From Lineus longissimus (Eukaryota > Nemertea > Pilidiophora > Heteronemertea > Lineidae), in assembly GCF_910592395.1 (NCBI RefSeq), contig NC_088318.1, positions 14,382,349-14,446,348 of the forward strand: a stretch of 64,000 bases of DNA, in the 5' to 3' direction. The position numbers were made by a program, and so were the translations under genes. A model generated the notes under the pieces. That model searched no databases and was not told where the DNA came from. It worked only from the letters and a program-made list of their open reading frames with translations. Positions 23,999 to 38,900 of this stretch are shown here, piece after piece (the stretch's first letter is position 1; each line of letters opens with the position of its first letter).

Positions 23999-26900
23999 GT
24001 AAGAATATTTTATCACAATTATTTAGTAGAATTCACAACAATTTAGTATCGGTTACAAAAAAAGTTTGTGATACTTTTTAAAATTTCTTTCTCACGACTG
24101 ATGACATCGGAAAAAGAGCTGTTGAGTCTTCTGAAGATGAAAAGAATACTACCAACTACATTGCTTATCACAATAATTTAGTGCATGTATTGATTACATT
24201 GCTGTTAGATAGTTATCAGCTAGTTTGATATTGTAACTCGCAATTACACATCATTGGTTGGATAAATCATTTATGTTGGTTATCATATCCTGGTAAAATA
24301 TTAAAACTACTTCGAGCTGGTACTCTCAATCTTTGAGAAGATGTGCTGTGGGCCTTCTGAGCAATATCAAGGATGTTATTGATATAAAAAAATGACTCTG
24401 AGAATTACAAACATCTTTGTGTTATTTCAGTGACCGAACTGTCATCAGTATATATCAAAGAAATTCCTGTTTCTGTGAAATATGTTACAGGTATTAAATT
24501 GGAAAACAATGTTTATATCAAGTGAGCGATAATTATAAATCGAAAAAGAAACCTTTTATCACACACATTCGTTTCTCAACATCGCCATGTATATTTTGGC
24601 GTTTATCATACGAATGCAGTGTGGCGGATTATAGAAAAATATTTCATCACCATTTGACACTCACACGTGTTTCCCAGTCAGATCTCTCGCCAGGACATTT
24701 GACTTCTCTCTCACCATTCAAATTCCCGCCATGCCGCCAAAGTACCCATTGATTATCACTCTAGCAATCAAATTCAACTGATCTCTCTATTATTGAATCA
24801 CTCAATGGCATATCATGTGGATTTCGCCATCCGGATTAATGCGCATCACCATTGGGGCTTACGGGATTCAAACTAATGGCCTTAACTGTAGCACTGTCGT
24901 GGCTTCAGAAATCAATAGTTATGTTATTGAGTTGACCTGCGGTTAAGAAATCACAAGATTTGTTCCGACCCCGTATACTGCTCAGGGAATGTGGTATATA
25001 ATCAGATTATTATCATATTCAATTATAGTAATGATGTATACATGTGTTTGTGGGGGTGATCCGTCTAATGGCTGATTAGAGGCATTATGAGAGAACGACT
25101 TTCATCAACATGCAGGTGATTATCGTACAGTACAGTGATACCTTATAATCAGAACATTTTTTCGATATAATCCTAATAAAAGCAGCAGTTTATTAACCTG
25201 CTGCTTCTATCAAGACTTAATATTTTAAAGACGGTATTCTTGCTTCCATCTTAAATTGGTTTTATATGGTTTTACAAAACTAACTGATCGCGTCTTATCG
25301 TACCGTCGTCGTATTTAAAGGAAAACACTTATTTATTTTTCTTTTAACCGTTAAAAGACATGAAAGTTATCGTCAAATTTATAGGGAAAAAGAAAATATT
25401 TTAGTTCTTAAATACTATGGATGACATAGAGGCAACTGATTCCTTACAAAAAGTTGGTGATGTTCAGGCAATTTTACAGCTTTAAAAAAGAAGGAAGTTA
25501 ACTTTTAAAAATTCAGGAATATTTTTGAAGTGTTGTGTTGCATAAGTTTGATATGGTAACTAATAGGCTGTAAAATTCTTCATATTCAAAAGATTTCATC
25601 TTCTACGTAAATCTTCTACGTCTCATCTTCTACGTAAATCCACATTTGAATTCATCGCATGCTAACTAAAGCGTACAAAACCCCAACTAAGATAGTGTAA
25701 TTGTATCTGGTGTAAGAATATACAAAAGTTTTGCAGACCAAACTTTTAATCAAAATGACATGAGGAGTATTGAAATCTCAGCATTCACGAAAACGTATTT
25801 TTCGAAATTAATCCGAGCTGAATTAAATCTTAATTTTCCTTTCTGGAGATTAATTAGTCAAAGCTGGTTCTAAGAGTTTTTATGCAGATGTTCAGCTGTC
25901 TCTGTCGGCTCTGCAATAGCGATTAACTTCGGGTGGCTTAGGTGATAAAATGGATATTATGTTCACGTTGAATTGCTTGACACTTTATAGTATGATATCT
26001 GATAGTTTATCACTGTCATACTTGTCCCTTCATTTCCCCCAATAATTATAGATCAAAATATTTGTTTAAGCAAATATGCATTTTTGCAAAGTTGCACAAA
26101 ATATGACAATAGGTAACGTTAATTGTTTTTTAATTATCTTCTGATCTGTTAATGATTTGGTAATTATTTTATTAATCAATGCGATGTCGACTGATGTTAA
26201 ATTAAGTGAGATGGATATAATTTGAGATTGTCGGCCAATGCTCTTATTTTCAAATCGCAAGTCGATGGCGGCTATCAGCGATCATGAAATGATTTAGCTG
26301 CCGATAATCAGCGCATCACCTCACACTCTTCAAAATATCATCGACACGATTGACGTAATCGCTGCAATCAGCCTAGAGTATCGAATTACACTGAGTTACT
26401 GTCCCATAAACCCTGTACATGTAATGTACAGGACCCAGTCCAATGCTAACACACGCGTGTTTAATTTCATCGCAGGCCATTTTAATGGTAAATAGGGAAA
26501 TTAATCAAGCACGAGAGAAAATTAGCGAAGCGAACGAAACGTTGAAATAACATCATTCTTAATCCATTTAAACTGAATGCAAGGGACAACACCATTATGA
26601 TTTGGCGTAGCAGTGTTTCAGGACGGTTCCCAAGCCTTTTGTGTCTCTCGATGGTAGGCACTCGGGCACATTTCATCAAGAAGGTTGGTGAAGGATGCAA
26701 TAGGTTTAATATCAACGTAATACGCTAAAGAAACGTTGCTGTTGGGTTAATGTCATGCGCCCGCATTGGATTTGAACCTTCTCGACACTTCTATTAAATT
26801 CTTAAAAATATTATCTGGACTCATTAGCAAATAGGACTCTCAGTCATAACCCTTGAGCCCAATTATGTTTTTGAGTAATTATTAACTGAAATCATAGCTG

Positions 26901-29900
26901 AACAAAATCTCCAACTAAACATGTATCAACCTTGACATAGACTGGCGCAAAAATTGCGGGTCTTGTTGGTAAAGACAATTGATGCTAAACCTTGAAACGA
27001 TTTCATCTGGCCGAGTCGGGTCGCAGGGCGAGACTGCAGGCTGTGCTCGGCCACTTGCCATGCTTGCCGGGGATATTTCAAATGCGTGGATCAGGTTATC
27101 GCCGGCCGGACACAGTGAATATTGAAGGGGCTGCTGTATCAATAGCCTAGCGGGAGTACGACTGATCCGTGATCAGTTTATTTTAGAGTCTGTGACGTGA
27201 CCTATTCAATATTGATGCAAATCAGTTCAGCAGTGGAGTTTGTAGTTGACTGGGGGAGCATATCAGAAATGTGCTGAAGAAGAAGTGGAAGTTTCAATCG
27301 CTCTAGAAACGAAATCGCCCCGAAGTATCATTGGTAAGGTTTTTATATGATCCTGCGGATAGCAGCATATGGTCAAGATAGGTTTATCTACGCCAGCGAC
27401 GCCTGGGCCATGAGACATGGGACATGAGGCCATGAGACTTGGAGGCTGCCCGTGGGGGGCAACAATCACCCTGGACCCCATGCTGGGTACGACCGTGGAC
27501 TATGATAAAAAGCGTTACAATTGTTGCTGAAGGAATTGTATTTGTGATAATTGCTGTCCTTTCGAGTACTGAAAAGTCACTCACTCTGGAACTCCTAACA
27601 ATCGAACCAGAACTTGATGATAAGGTCAAAAATCTCAAATTGGTGCTTGACCTAAAGCATGATTGTAATATTGTTTCAAGAAGAATGAGCAAATTACTTG
27701 ATTGACACATTGAAAAATGATTGACAGGTATTATTGAGATTCGTCTGAGTGGTTTTGGGACAATTTAATCCCCTCCAAAAGTTTCGCCTTGATGCGTTGA
27801 TCCTCGAGACGGACTCTTGGTCTACAACCCACCGAGGTGGCTGCAGACCGTGAAATTGTCATGGCCAATCAGTATAAAGAAAACAAATGGAATTTTTGGC
27901 CGTAGACTCCATTTCACAGGAATAAGTTGAGGATACTTCTTAGCGAACTTGGAATTGTTACTTTTCTCATGGCTTATCACTGGCGAAATTATGACAGAGT
28001 TTCACAGGTATGGCTTCAAGTAAGTTGGATAAAAACAAATGTCAACTTTTTCTGTAAAGGGAATTTTAATTTCGGTGTAATGCATTTTTAAAACTCAGTA
28101 TTAACGGCGATAGTCCAAGAGTTTACAGGGATACAATTCAAGGAACTATTCAGTATTCTGTAATAAAAATATAAAACCTGTTCCTGATTGCTCCAACCAC
28201 AGCTTTATCAAATTAAAGAGCCGATCGGCGTCCCGTTTGACGCGTTGCCTCCTGGCTTTATAGATATAAACCTCGCCGTCTGCTAATATTCACGTGATCG
28301 GCGATAGCCTCGAATCAAAATTACTTCTGCCGATGAAGATATCATCAAGACATTATGGGGTGAATTATGAGAGAGATGGCCAATTTAGGGGCACCCAGAA
28401 CCCAGCAATTACCCTTATCACAGGCGACAGTACAGAGGGAAAATTGGGCATTTCCTTCCCCCAATCGACACTCGTCTGTCACTCATCGGCACTATTTCAA
28501 TCTCCCGGCGATTGCTATTTAATTCGCGTGCTCTATCCTTTAATGCATCCATCCATTCAGACTCTGCATGCTCCGGGGGATGCACACACTGACACGTCTT
28601 TATGGCGCAGAGTACCAGACTCTGGGTCCATTTACATTTGAATGTGGGGATTAATTCAACTTGTTAATGAAATCTCGGCGTTATTGCGCCAGACTGCTGT
28701 ATTGGGTTCGTCTGATATTCTTATATTCAACTGCTCTTTTGAACGAGACGGTTGATATAATGTTTTCACTTTTGTTGGTACGATATCGTGCTAAAAACTT
28801 GCAGAGCATGCTTGGGATTCACAACACCGTTTTATTGACACGAGTTTTGCAAAAAATAAAATTTGCTCAAATTTTTCAGATTTTTGGAATAAAGCTGAAA
28901 GATCATACATGTACGTCGAAATAAAAACCGTTATTTTTTCCCTACGATTTTCCTATCACAAAAAATAACGAGTGGCGAGAATTTAGCGGCTGGCTACCAG
29001 TATTACATTGTAGTACGACGAATTCTTTAAGAACAGCTACATCTAATACCATCGGAAAGTTGTCTGTTATGAACTTACAAGAACATAGACTAAGCTAATT
29101 GTACGATAAGAAAAAATATAATTGGTAAGAAAAGCATCAGTTTCTTTCAAAAATAAGTTGTGTTGGCCGACTGTATTTTTCAAGCGGCAAGCTTAGTGCA
29201 GTAGAACACGACGAAGTATTTGTTACACATTACTTTTTCGTATAATCCTCTCGTTTTTCAGTGGTCAAATTTGTAACAGCGCACCCGGCCTGAGAATTTT
29301 TTCAAGATACTGTGTAAAAATAATATAATAACACGAGGAATTGGAAGAAAGTGTCCTACTATTTTTTTTGTATATAGTTGTTTTTGATATGGTAAAACCT
29401 GCTCATATCCGTAAAGGAGCGTCTTATCTTTTTCAAAATACGGTCTTAGAGGAAGGTAACTTTTTAACTGTACAACCGCCTTTGGAAGATACAGCGTTGT
29501 AGTGTTGTTGCTGATACCGATACAACTGGAGACATGTGAGGGATATTCATTCTTTCTTATGCAGACATTTTTTCCTGTACGTATAGTATTTCTGTCAACG
29601 TTCGTACATGTATTATTGAAAAGTTGTGATTACGTCGAGTGCGGTGACCTTGATGTATCAGATTATGAGACACCTGAGAGGTAGGGATACATATGTAATG
29701 TTTAAGGGGAGATGTAATAAACGGGTGTGTTATGTATCAAAAGATGGCAAATGGTAGTTTTAAAAATCATAAGCCGTCATGAATTGTACGAAAGCCATGT
29801 TTGAGATACCTGAAAGAACTTTTTAACTCGGATATGCGTTTTTTATCAATTTTTATTTTTCAAAAGGATCTCGACGAAGGCCAGAAGCCAAAGATACACA

Positions 29901-32900
29901 AAAGTGTATATAATCATCAGCGAGTTCGATAACACGACATGTTCTTCGCTGAAATTCTCATATATTGCCCATTTAAAAGATCTAATCATGTTTAGTCGCA
30001 TTCACATACATGAATCGCCTATGAGCAAGAAAAATAGCCATTTTTTCCAAGTGAAGTATGATACTGACGTTGTTGTTGTTAGCATCCCTTATGTCATGTC
30101 TGAGATTTTTCTTTGTAATGCGCTCCTCAATTCCCGATACTATACGCTTGTTGACCTATTGGTCCAAAGTGATACATAGAAATGAATTGAGGTCGAAAGC
30201 CGAGTGCCAACTCTTCAATAAAACTCAACAACATTTGTAAATTAAAGAGGGGAAAAATCGAAAGTTGCGGTATTATCATACAATTTGTTGAGATAACTTA
30301 AGCATTAACTTGGTCTCAACCAATGGGGTTCCTGACCTAACAGGAATTTGCACCATAGCACCCGTCCAATAACTCGTTACGACAACTGCTGTAGAGACCC
30401 ATCATTTTTTATCCGAGAGCTATCAAAATCTCCCAGTGCCACACCTGGATTTTTGGCCGAGACATTGATCATGACCCATACGTGTTGATGGCTCCTCACT
30501 GAGTTCCTATAACATCAAATTTTATTACCGATAGACCGGTGCATGGCTCAGCTGCACAGCGCAGAGTCAGAGCGGAAATCGTATACCTTCCTGCTCCGCC
30601 GTCGAACATCTATTGGTCCTCCAATGCTAATTCATTTTCCTTGTTTTAACAGAGTGCGATGTCCACGCCGCGCACGACATGTTGCGAGGGCGGCCGACCC
30701 GTCATGACAGACCCTCACACTGGCCACACGGTCTGCTCATGTCAGTACAGTTCAAGTCTGTTGAGTTATCCCCGTGTGGCAGGCCTCACGGACGGCATGT
30801 ACGGTACAGCGGCATACGCCACTCAGGGCTACGGGGCACTCAGCGTCGACCCTTCTGCTTTTTATTCACCCTTGGTAAGTCCCGTTACAACTCAAACTCT
30901 TTTTAGTAGTTTTGATGTTTTTTTCTCCCATGGGACGATTATAAGTTTTGTAGAGATAAATGGAGAACTCTTGAGATATGGGAAGTCGGGAAGGGGTCAT
31001 ATTTGGAGTTTTTTGGTAGGTCATCCAACCGCTGTCATCGAACCCATTCGGCTCAGTAATCGATGACAATTATCCCCAGAGTCTTCAACATCGCCTGATT
31101 CAACAATCATACATTTGTAATAATGGATATCCACTAATAGATCAGTTGCAATTATGCGATTAATATTTTACTCGGCCACGAGTTAAGACGCTGATTTTAT
31201 TAGCATTAGCCTTGTTACCCGCGCTGAGAACATGGCAGCCATTTGTCACGAGAAAGCATGATGTGCCAAACCGGGATGCAGACTTTGTATTTCATGTACG
31301 TTGTAAGTTATGTTTCTGTGATTAGAAGTCATGAGTTCGAAGCTTGGCCATTGCCATTATGCATGTACTGCCAGTCTGAAATGGCGAAGTGAGTACTGTA
31401 GGTGTGCGCCCCTTGGCTTCTACAGAAAGGTATCAGGCTGGGGAACCACGTCTAAGCGCTTTGATTCTAATAACATTGATAAAGCGCTCTACATATACAT
31501 TGATTTTGTCTAAGTTTTATGACTACTGACGATTCCCAGGGGTCAAGAAAACGATGAAAAAACAACAGTGTAAAAAAGGCTTATAGACAACACTCATGTA
31601 TAGCTTTACGGAGATTTCTCGCCCACTCATGAGTACGTTCTTTTCCTTTTTCCTTACGTACTTGCGCCCCTTCAGATTTTTATGGTGTTTTAAACCTTGA
31701 AGCGTCACTGCACATGTCAGTCATTCTAACACCTTTAATGTATAATCTAAAATACCTAATCTATCCCTGATAGGGTCTACAGTTCCCGAGATTTTCTGGT
31801 TTATAAATGGGCATGTTTGTTTTCCGGATGTATCAATGAGTAACGTATCTCACTAATAACGGAACAGGGCCAGACGACACTGTTCCAGTAAGTTTTCAGG
31901 CCATTTTCTGGTTCTGATCGGCGCTTAGTCGAACGTTTGAATCGAAAGGTCTGTAACCGCCCATTCAAATATTCTACACAAAAGCATCTTCGTATGCTGT
32001 AAAATTGTACCAAAGGAATATTATTTTTTCTCTTCTACAATTTTTAGGCCGAGAGCAATGACCATCTTTGTCTTTGCAGTGTTGCAAGGAATGGGATTGC
32101 TCGGTGTTTACAGTTGTTCCAAACGGGTCTTTCAGGACAAAGTAACCAGAACGGAACAGTTTGCGTTGATTATATGCGTTGCGACAGTACTTTATTCCAC
32201 AATGCTATACTAACGACTAAGGGATAATCTGACCTCTGCCACTATCTGTCCATGATATATTTACAAATATGAACAAACTTCACCTTTATATTTCATCACA
32301 AAGTTCGTACAATCGGGTAAAGATGCCCAACATCCAATTACTGCAATACTACCACGTACGGCGTCAATTACCTCGCGACACATTGGGGATGAAGATCACT
32401 TTCTTCTTAACTGCAGGCATTCGGTTCATTAGAGCCAATTATAAACCTCTAAAGACTATTATCATTCAATTGTACGCCAGATAGCCTTAAATTAGTCACA
32501 ACTGAGTGATTAGAGCTCGATGTAATATGGCATATTTCTGACCCGAGTGTCCCGCTACACTGCAATTACGTCGGTTGTCTTCGGAGACCGGGACACTACG
32601 CACGCTGATGTGCAATCAGGGATGCTGCCCCAGGACGACCGCAGGATGCAGCAGTCATTACCATTATCTCCCCCTACCCCCCCCCCCCCCTCACTCCCGA
32701 CCTGCGTGCAATCGATACTATTTAGTCTTCTTTCATGGTTGCGTAAGCACTGAAAAGTAATCTGAGCACAGTGGTGATTCTCATCGATGTCGGCCGTCTG
32801 ATGAGAGTATATGCCCCCACCCCCACCACCATCCCCTACAAAAGTCGTCAATTTTAGGAGTTTCTGAAATAGTTGACATTTATGTGTCCGTTTCAGTGGC

Positions 32901-35900
32901 ATGACTCGTACATGTTCGTTTGTTGTCTTGAAGGTCAGCTTGTTGTAAAATAGGGTGCAACATTCGATCTATATGTACAATGAGGAAAAACCAAAGACAA
33001 AGACTTGAAAGATGGAATCTGAATAAGAAGTTCCTGTTTTCCCCCAACAGATCACACACCATAACGTTTTCGTGATCAGTACAACCCAAATACCTTTTCC
33101 CATCGTTTTCAATATGATGGATGGGCTCTACACCTGAAACTTTCCACCATCAACTCGCCTTTTTTCCTCCGCTCGAACATGTGTCTACCTTGCGGTGGGG
33201 AGGTTTGTTTGGTTCCAATTATTGCACCTGTAACTTTCAAAACTGTATCATTTTAGCTACGTGAGCACAGTCTCAGGTGCTTTCAGTTTAGAAACTGTAT
33301 CTCTATTAGGCGGCTAATAAATACGTCAAGATTATACAAAATTCCATCCTAAAAATCACTGTACTTTAAGTGAAATTAGTAACACTGAATGTACAGGGAT
33401 GCGCTGTCGTTTAACATTGGCATGAACTTTAAGCTCTGATATTTCTACACATGGTAAATCAATTAGATCGAACAAGCACGTGAATGAATCACGCGTGGCC
33501 CCACGAGATTTCGGCCTCCCGCGAGAATAGCTGGCTTAATCAGAACTGCGGCATAATTTTGGACTCCATCACTTGAGATGATGCCCATTCAATATCAATA
33601 GACCAACGAATTTTGTTTGATTTGATATTAACGCTCAGCGTACGAAATTAGTGGAGGACTTGTCTGCTATGGAGTGGTATCACGAAAGTTAGCATGAGTT
33701 ACGTACATGTACATGTACAAAGCACATATCCATTGTGCATCAAAATGACGTCAGTGATTTCTCAGGGCGGGTTTGAATCGTAATAAGCAAGTTTTTAGTC
33801 AGAACCTAACCTGGTGAGGTAAGAAAATTGAATAGTTGGCTAGGCCATATTATAAAACGATAGTTAGGATGATTTCCCTTTGCATCGGCTTAGAATTTTT
33901 TTCTTGGTTGAGAAAAACGACACACTTTAATTGTTCTATCGAAACAATGATCCAACACTATTTTTCTTAGTATCACATTCTATCCGCCTGTTGCTTAACA
34001 CATTTTAGTTTTTATATCAGAGATGACTCCAAAACAATAATGGCCGGGTTCCCGACAGCTTCGTGAACGATCGGGCAATTAATGCAACAAAGTGAAGATG
34101 TGGCATGTCATTCTCTTATTTCAAACAATTGACAATTATGTCCGTTGTTGAGGAAAAATGTTGCATTGACGATGTGTTCAGAACAGCTCGTTAGTTATAT
34201 TTAAAAAAAACATTTACGCCATACGGAAAATTAACAAAAATTGTCCAACGCCTCATAAGGTTACATCGATGGCATACGCCCCAAAACACTGGTAAACAGG
34301 ATGCGCTGTGATGTCCCATATTCTACCAATGACATCCACCCATGACATATTAATTAAAAAGCATTCGGGATGACGGTTTAACTTTCAGGGGCAGAATTGT
34401 CATATTGTACCCGATCACGTTGCGTTAGGGCCCATTAGTTTGGCTTTGTTTGCATTCGTGCTGCGCCGAATATGATAGTCGAATCTCACTTTGTATCCAG
34501 TCTTTTCTCCACCCAAGTCTAGTATGTGTGTGGCGCATCCCATTGTTAAAGCCCCCATTGTCTATTTGTAGGAGGGTTTAGAGTTTCTTGTACAAAACCC
34601 CAACCACATGTTAAACCTAGAGACAAAATATAATGTTTCTAGTGCAGGGTTCGATCATAATACACACGATTTTGACAGGCATCTTCTCATGACAGACGGG
34701 TAATTCCATAGGAATTAAACCTTTATTCTTTCAATGTCTTAGGACAATGCGAGAGCACTTCAGATCCCCGATGGGTCGCTTGAACGTGTATCTGCCACTT
34801 TGGCGATCACGTCTTCGCGTTGGAGTGCTTCTAAAGGGGTATTGACAGGATTCAGGTGTTTGGGTTTATAGGCCTGACTACCCAGCACGACGGATCATCT
34901 CCCGGCATGAGCTGTGAACCGCCCCATTCAAATCTTCATACTCGCCTACGCCGGTGACCGCCTGAGAAGCGATTCCTTCCTGTGCACCTGCAGCCAGAGC
35001 GCTCAGAACGTGCCTCCGTGGCATTTTGGGAGCGAAGGTTGTCCGTCTCTTACTGTCATAATACTGTGAGGTTCAGTAAATTAGTAAGATTACTTTTGAA
35101 ACATCATAAAATATGATGGGTTGACGGCATCTTCCTGTTAATAATGAGGTTGAGCAAACAAGGCAGACTACAGCATCACTACCGGTATTTGCCAACTCAA
35201 TGGTCGTTGAAACTAGCGCAGTTGTTCACAACAAATAACGTCACTTTCTTGGCGTTAACTTGGGATAAGACCAATGGCTTTAACGGAAAGAGATTCTGTT
35301 CGCCAAGCTGAGCTAACGCCAAGTTAGTGATTTAACTTGGACCTGGTCTCTAAGCATCAGTCATATCTCTGAAGTTTTTTCTTGCCTGTTTTTTCTCTTG
35401 TTGCCACCAGTGGTTATCATGACTTTTTAGGATGGTTGTCTATTTCTACTATGGACCACTTCTCAGTTAAGATCTTCTTCAGTTTCGTGTACATGTGCAT
35501 GTACATTCGTTACACTTACATGTTATCCTGGCGAACTTACACTTTTCGTTCTGTTTAAGATGCGGCGTTGACAAATTACCTACGACAACCTTAATCCCTA
35601 ATGCATTTCGAGAAAAAAAATCGATACCAAGACGCTTGAACTGTCATTACGAAATCCATTTCAAAAATACTTACACATGTTCCAAACCACTTGTCCAAAT
35701 CGGTGTCACCATAGACACATTTTTGGACGGGTAGAAGATTACACAAATTTCTCTGTCGTGCATGTCCTCCGACAACTTACCCTTAAAGTGATTGTATAGT
35801 ATACACTGTACACGTCTAGATACCTCCCATTATTGACACTTTAACAATTCTTGACTATTTCATTAAGTTAAGTGAATCCACCGGCGAAGAATATGCACAA

Positions 35901-38900
35901 CGATAGCGGCAGTGACGTTGATTCGAAATCAGTGTAGATATACAAGAGGTGCCTGCGTACACGACAGAGGGTGTACATTTATGAGGGACCACCTCAGAAT
36001 GTCTTGAAACCACAAAAAAATGTACAACGTCTTCATCGTCTGCGGCTTCTATGGATATGGTATACGATGGTCCCTAAGGAGGCTATAGGCTATCAATCAA
36101 TCTATTAACCGACTTGAAATAGCTACGGCCCTGTTAAAGTATCCACTGGCTTTGTCATAAGCTACCTACGGCATTTCAAGCAACTGAGGCAGGAATTTTG
36201 CATAAAAGATCGGCTGCACTCGATCTCTCGTGGCACCGAGTGTGTCAATGATAGTTAGCCCAACGTCTGAGTGCCCTAACCGTCAGACCATTCACACCAA
36301 CATCTGCTGATTAAACCTCGGTGTGCTTAATTGTGACAATCCCTCGTCAAACCAGGGATTTCCTAATAAACCTGATAATGTATTGGATTTGGTGAGTGAT
36401 GATGAGTGAACAGTGCTTCGGGCGGTCGGATAAGAGACTGCTGGTGAGAGTACATGCAAGTCTCCGTCGGTAACAAGTACAGTAGTTTTACAAGTACAGT
36501 TTATGTGTGTTGTCTCCAACAAAAATGGTTTCATAGCAGAATACTTCATAAACGTCAATGCAATTCAAAGTCAATATTTTTTAAGAAATGAAAGCCATGT
36601 AAACACATGTATGTTCTTTGTGCGTACATGTATGGTGCCAATATAATTTCAATCTTTGAATTCAAAACATCAAAGTTGTTCACAAAGGCCTCGTCTTTAG
36701 CCGATAGCGATCTGCTTCACCCGGTAGAACAAAGTCAGCCGCTTGGCGGTGATTTGACCATGGGACCTCCTAGTCCGATAGTCATGACACTACACCACCT
36801 TAATACAATGAATCACCCATTAGTCATTTTCCAATGAAAAGTAACCGGAAAGAGCCGGCGTGTGACATCAAAGTTATGTCCAAAGGCCTTGTAATTTGCC
36901 GACATTGGTCTGCCTGTCGACATGTATGCCCATGAGCGTCAGAATCGACTCAAATAGGACAACAAACAGGTTCGGGCACTTTATTTATCAGGACTTAAGG
37001 GCACTTTTATCTGGATTTACCGACATATGATAATCATTGTCATACAGGTTCAAGCATCCTTCGAGTTTAGAGTTGTGTGGTCAAGCTCTATTCGCTTTAT
37101 TCCGGACGTTTGTGCAGAATCTCAGATACGTTTTGACGGACCCTCATAGATACCTGTTGTGCCGCTCGGTAAACTGTACTTTTAGAAGTGGAATCATGTA
37201 CCAAGTAAGTTAAACCGCCGATTCATGGAACAGAATACTCAAAAAGTGTTATACACTGACTGCATGGTGCTAGAAAATATGCACATGTACATGTACATGT
37301 ACATGTACAGTGTATTTTGGTGAACCTTTATCTATGTAATCAGAGGTATCTCTCTCAGAGCACATTAATCAGTTAAGAATGTTCTGTAATTGCAGTTTAC
37401 TTTTTCTTTTGGTGATATGGCGGATACATTTCAAGACTAAGAGGCAAAAAGAGGCTTTAGCGGTAGAAAGATGTAGGCATATTTATTCAAAGACAGATGC
37501 ACAAGCGCCTGCCGCATATTATTGTATCCACAGCATTTTTGCCTTACATGTTTCAGTTTGTGATGAAACAAGAAAGATATGGCTGGGGGTTGGTAAAACA
37601 TTGGTAAAATGGGTGGACAAATGTCTTGAAGGAATAGACAATCGTGTTTATTCATTTGTAATGATACGGCAGTGCGATCAGGCAAGATGGTGGTCAGATT
37701 TGTTAACATTTGTTAGTAACTTTATAACCGTCTTATCAGGGACTCGGGGCAAGGAATGCAGGGAAATGCCTCACCTGTCAGTCATTGTGCACTCCTATAT
37801 CAAACTAGAATCATTGCCGAAACAGAACTTGTGAAATGCCAGCCATTTGAAAAGTCCTAAGCTTGATGTCCAGCAGAAGGCGAGTAATCCTTCAAGTTTG
37901 CCGAAAAAGAAACATCTATCGCTGACAGCACCAATTATTAAAGCCACACTCGCAGATGATGAACAAGTTTTCGATGAATATTCTGGCCAACGATACTGAA
38001 ACCCTCTTTCCGTGAAAAAATCAGGAAAATCTTGGAATTAGTTCGTAAAAAACGTAACGAATATTACAGACAGTAAACTTGTGTCTTCTTCCTTTCTTCT
38101 CGAGATTCCCTCTATCCTAATAAACTTATGTTAATAATAATAATAATAATAATTTATTTGATTTAAAGTGCTAAAATAATGGTGCATACATTTTCTAAGC
38201 ACTGTACATAATATTAAATGAGTACATTAAAAGTGGTGATGTTACAGATGAAGATGTTAAATAATGCAATGTAAATAATTCACTGAATTTCTTCGCCACT
38301 TTATGTTATTTTTGGGGGTGTCTTTGTGTCGAGATTCGTTCTCGTCTTCGGCGCAGCATCGCCGCATATGTCCATCGCGTGTCTTGCCTTGCTATCTTGT
38401 CGGGCCAGGTAAAAGATTATTAGCTCGCACGCAACAAACCACATTGCGGACAGCTCCAGGCGTTTACCAAATATTTTCCAGTTGGCAGAAGTGCTTTTGG
38501 GAAGCGTATGAATAGTTTCGGGTTTACGATCATGCAGCAGCCGCGCGATAAAGTATAGCCAGTGGTGCATTAAAAAAATGTGTCACGAAATGATTTTGAC
38601 GATCTTGGGACTTTGAAGACCCCGCTCGGCAGTTTACGCCATGAAAAGCATCTTGTGTTATACCACAACATATAGGCAATCTGCCATCAGGTTTATTTTG
38701 CATTTGATTTGATTTTATCAGCAACAAACTGAATAATAGTTAGTGCGTTATGATAATAGTGACGGCATGTATGTTCGTAGCCATTCTTACATGTAAAGAG
38801 GAAGCTGAACTTATCATTGTAGTATAAGTAGCATGCATAACGTCTTGATCTCAATCAAAGTATACCATCTGTGTACCAAATTATTCATTATTAAGATTTT

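Larger units (their letters stand above)
23999..30652 (+). other. Irx intron 1 (6.65 kb)
   Basis: The intron runs from GTAAGA to TTTTAACAG. It is AT-rich overall with many TAAT cores. Candidate noncoding elements are at 24820-25110 and 26080-26260, and two small direct repeats are listed separately. Open frames inside it (for example 28294-28641, 115 codons) show no recognisable domain. No nested gene was recognised on either strand. Confidence 0.75.

Noticed and set aside
28294-28641. 115-codon ORF in intron 1 as a nested gene
   Set aside because: Low-complexity translation without any known motif and no supporting signals.
32547-32902. Pro-rich and Gly-rich ORFs on opposite strands
   Set aside because: They arise from the poly-C and C-rich runs and are not coding.
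37379-37834. 151-codon ORF as a nested gene
   Set aside because: No recognisable domain, no promoter or splice partner, and the length is within what chance gives in six frames of 64 kb. Kept only as a low-confidence entry.
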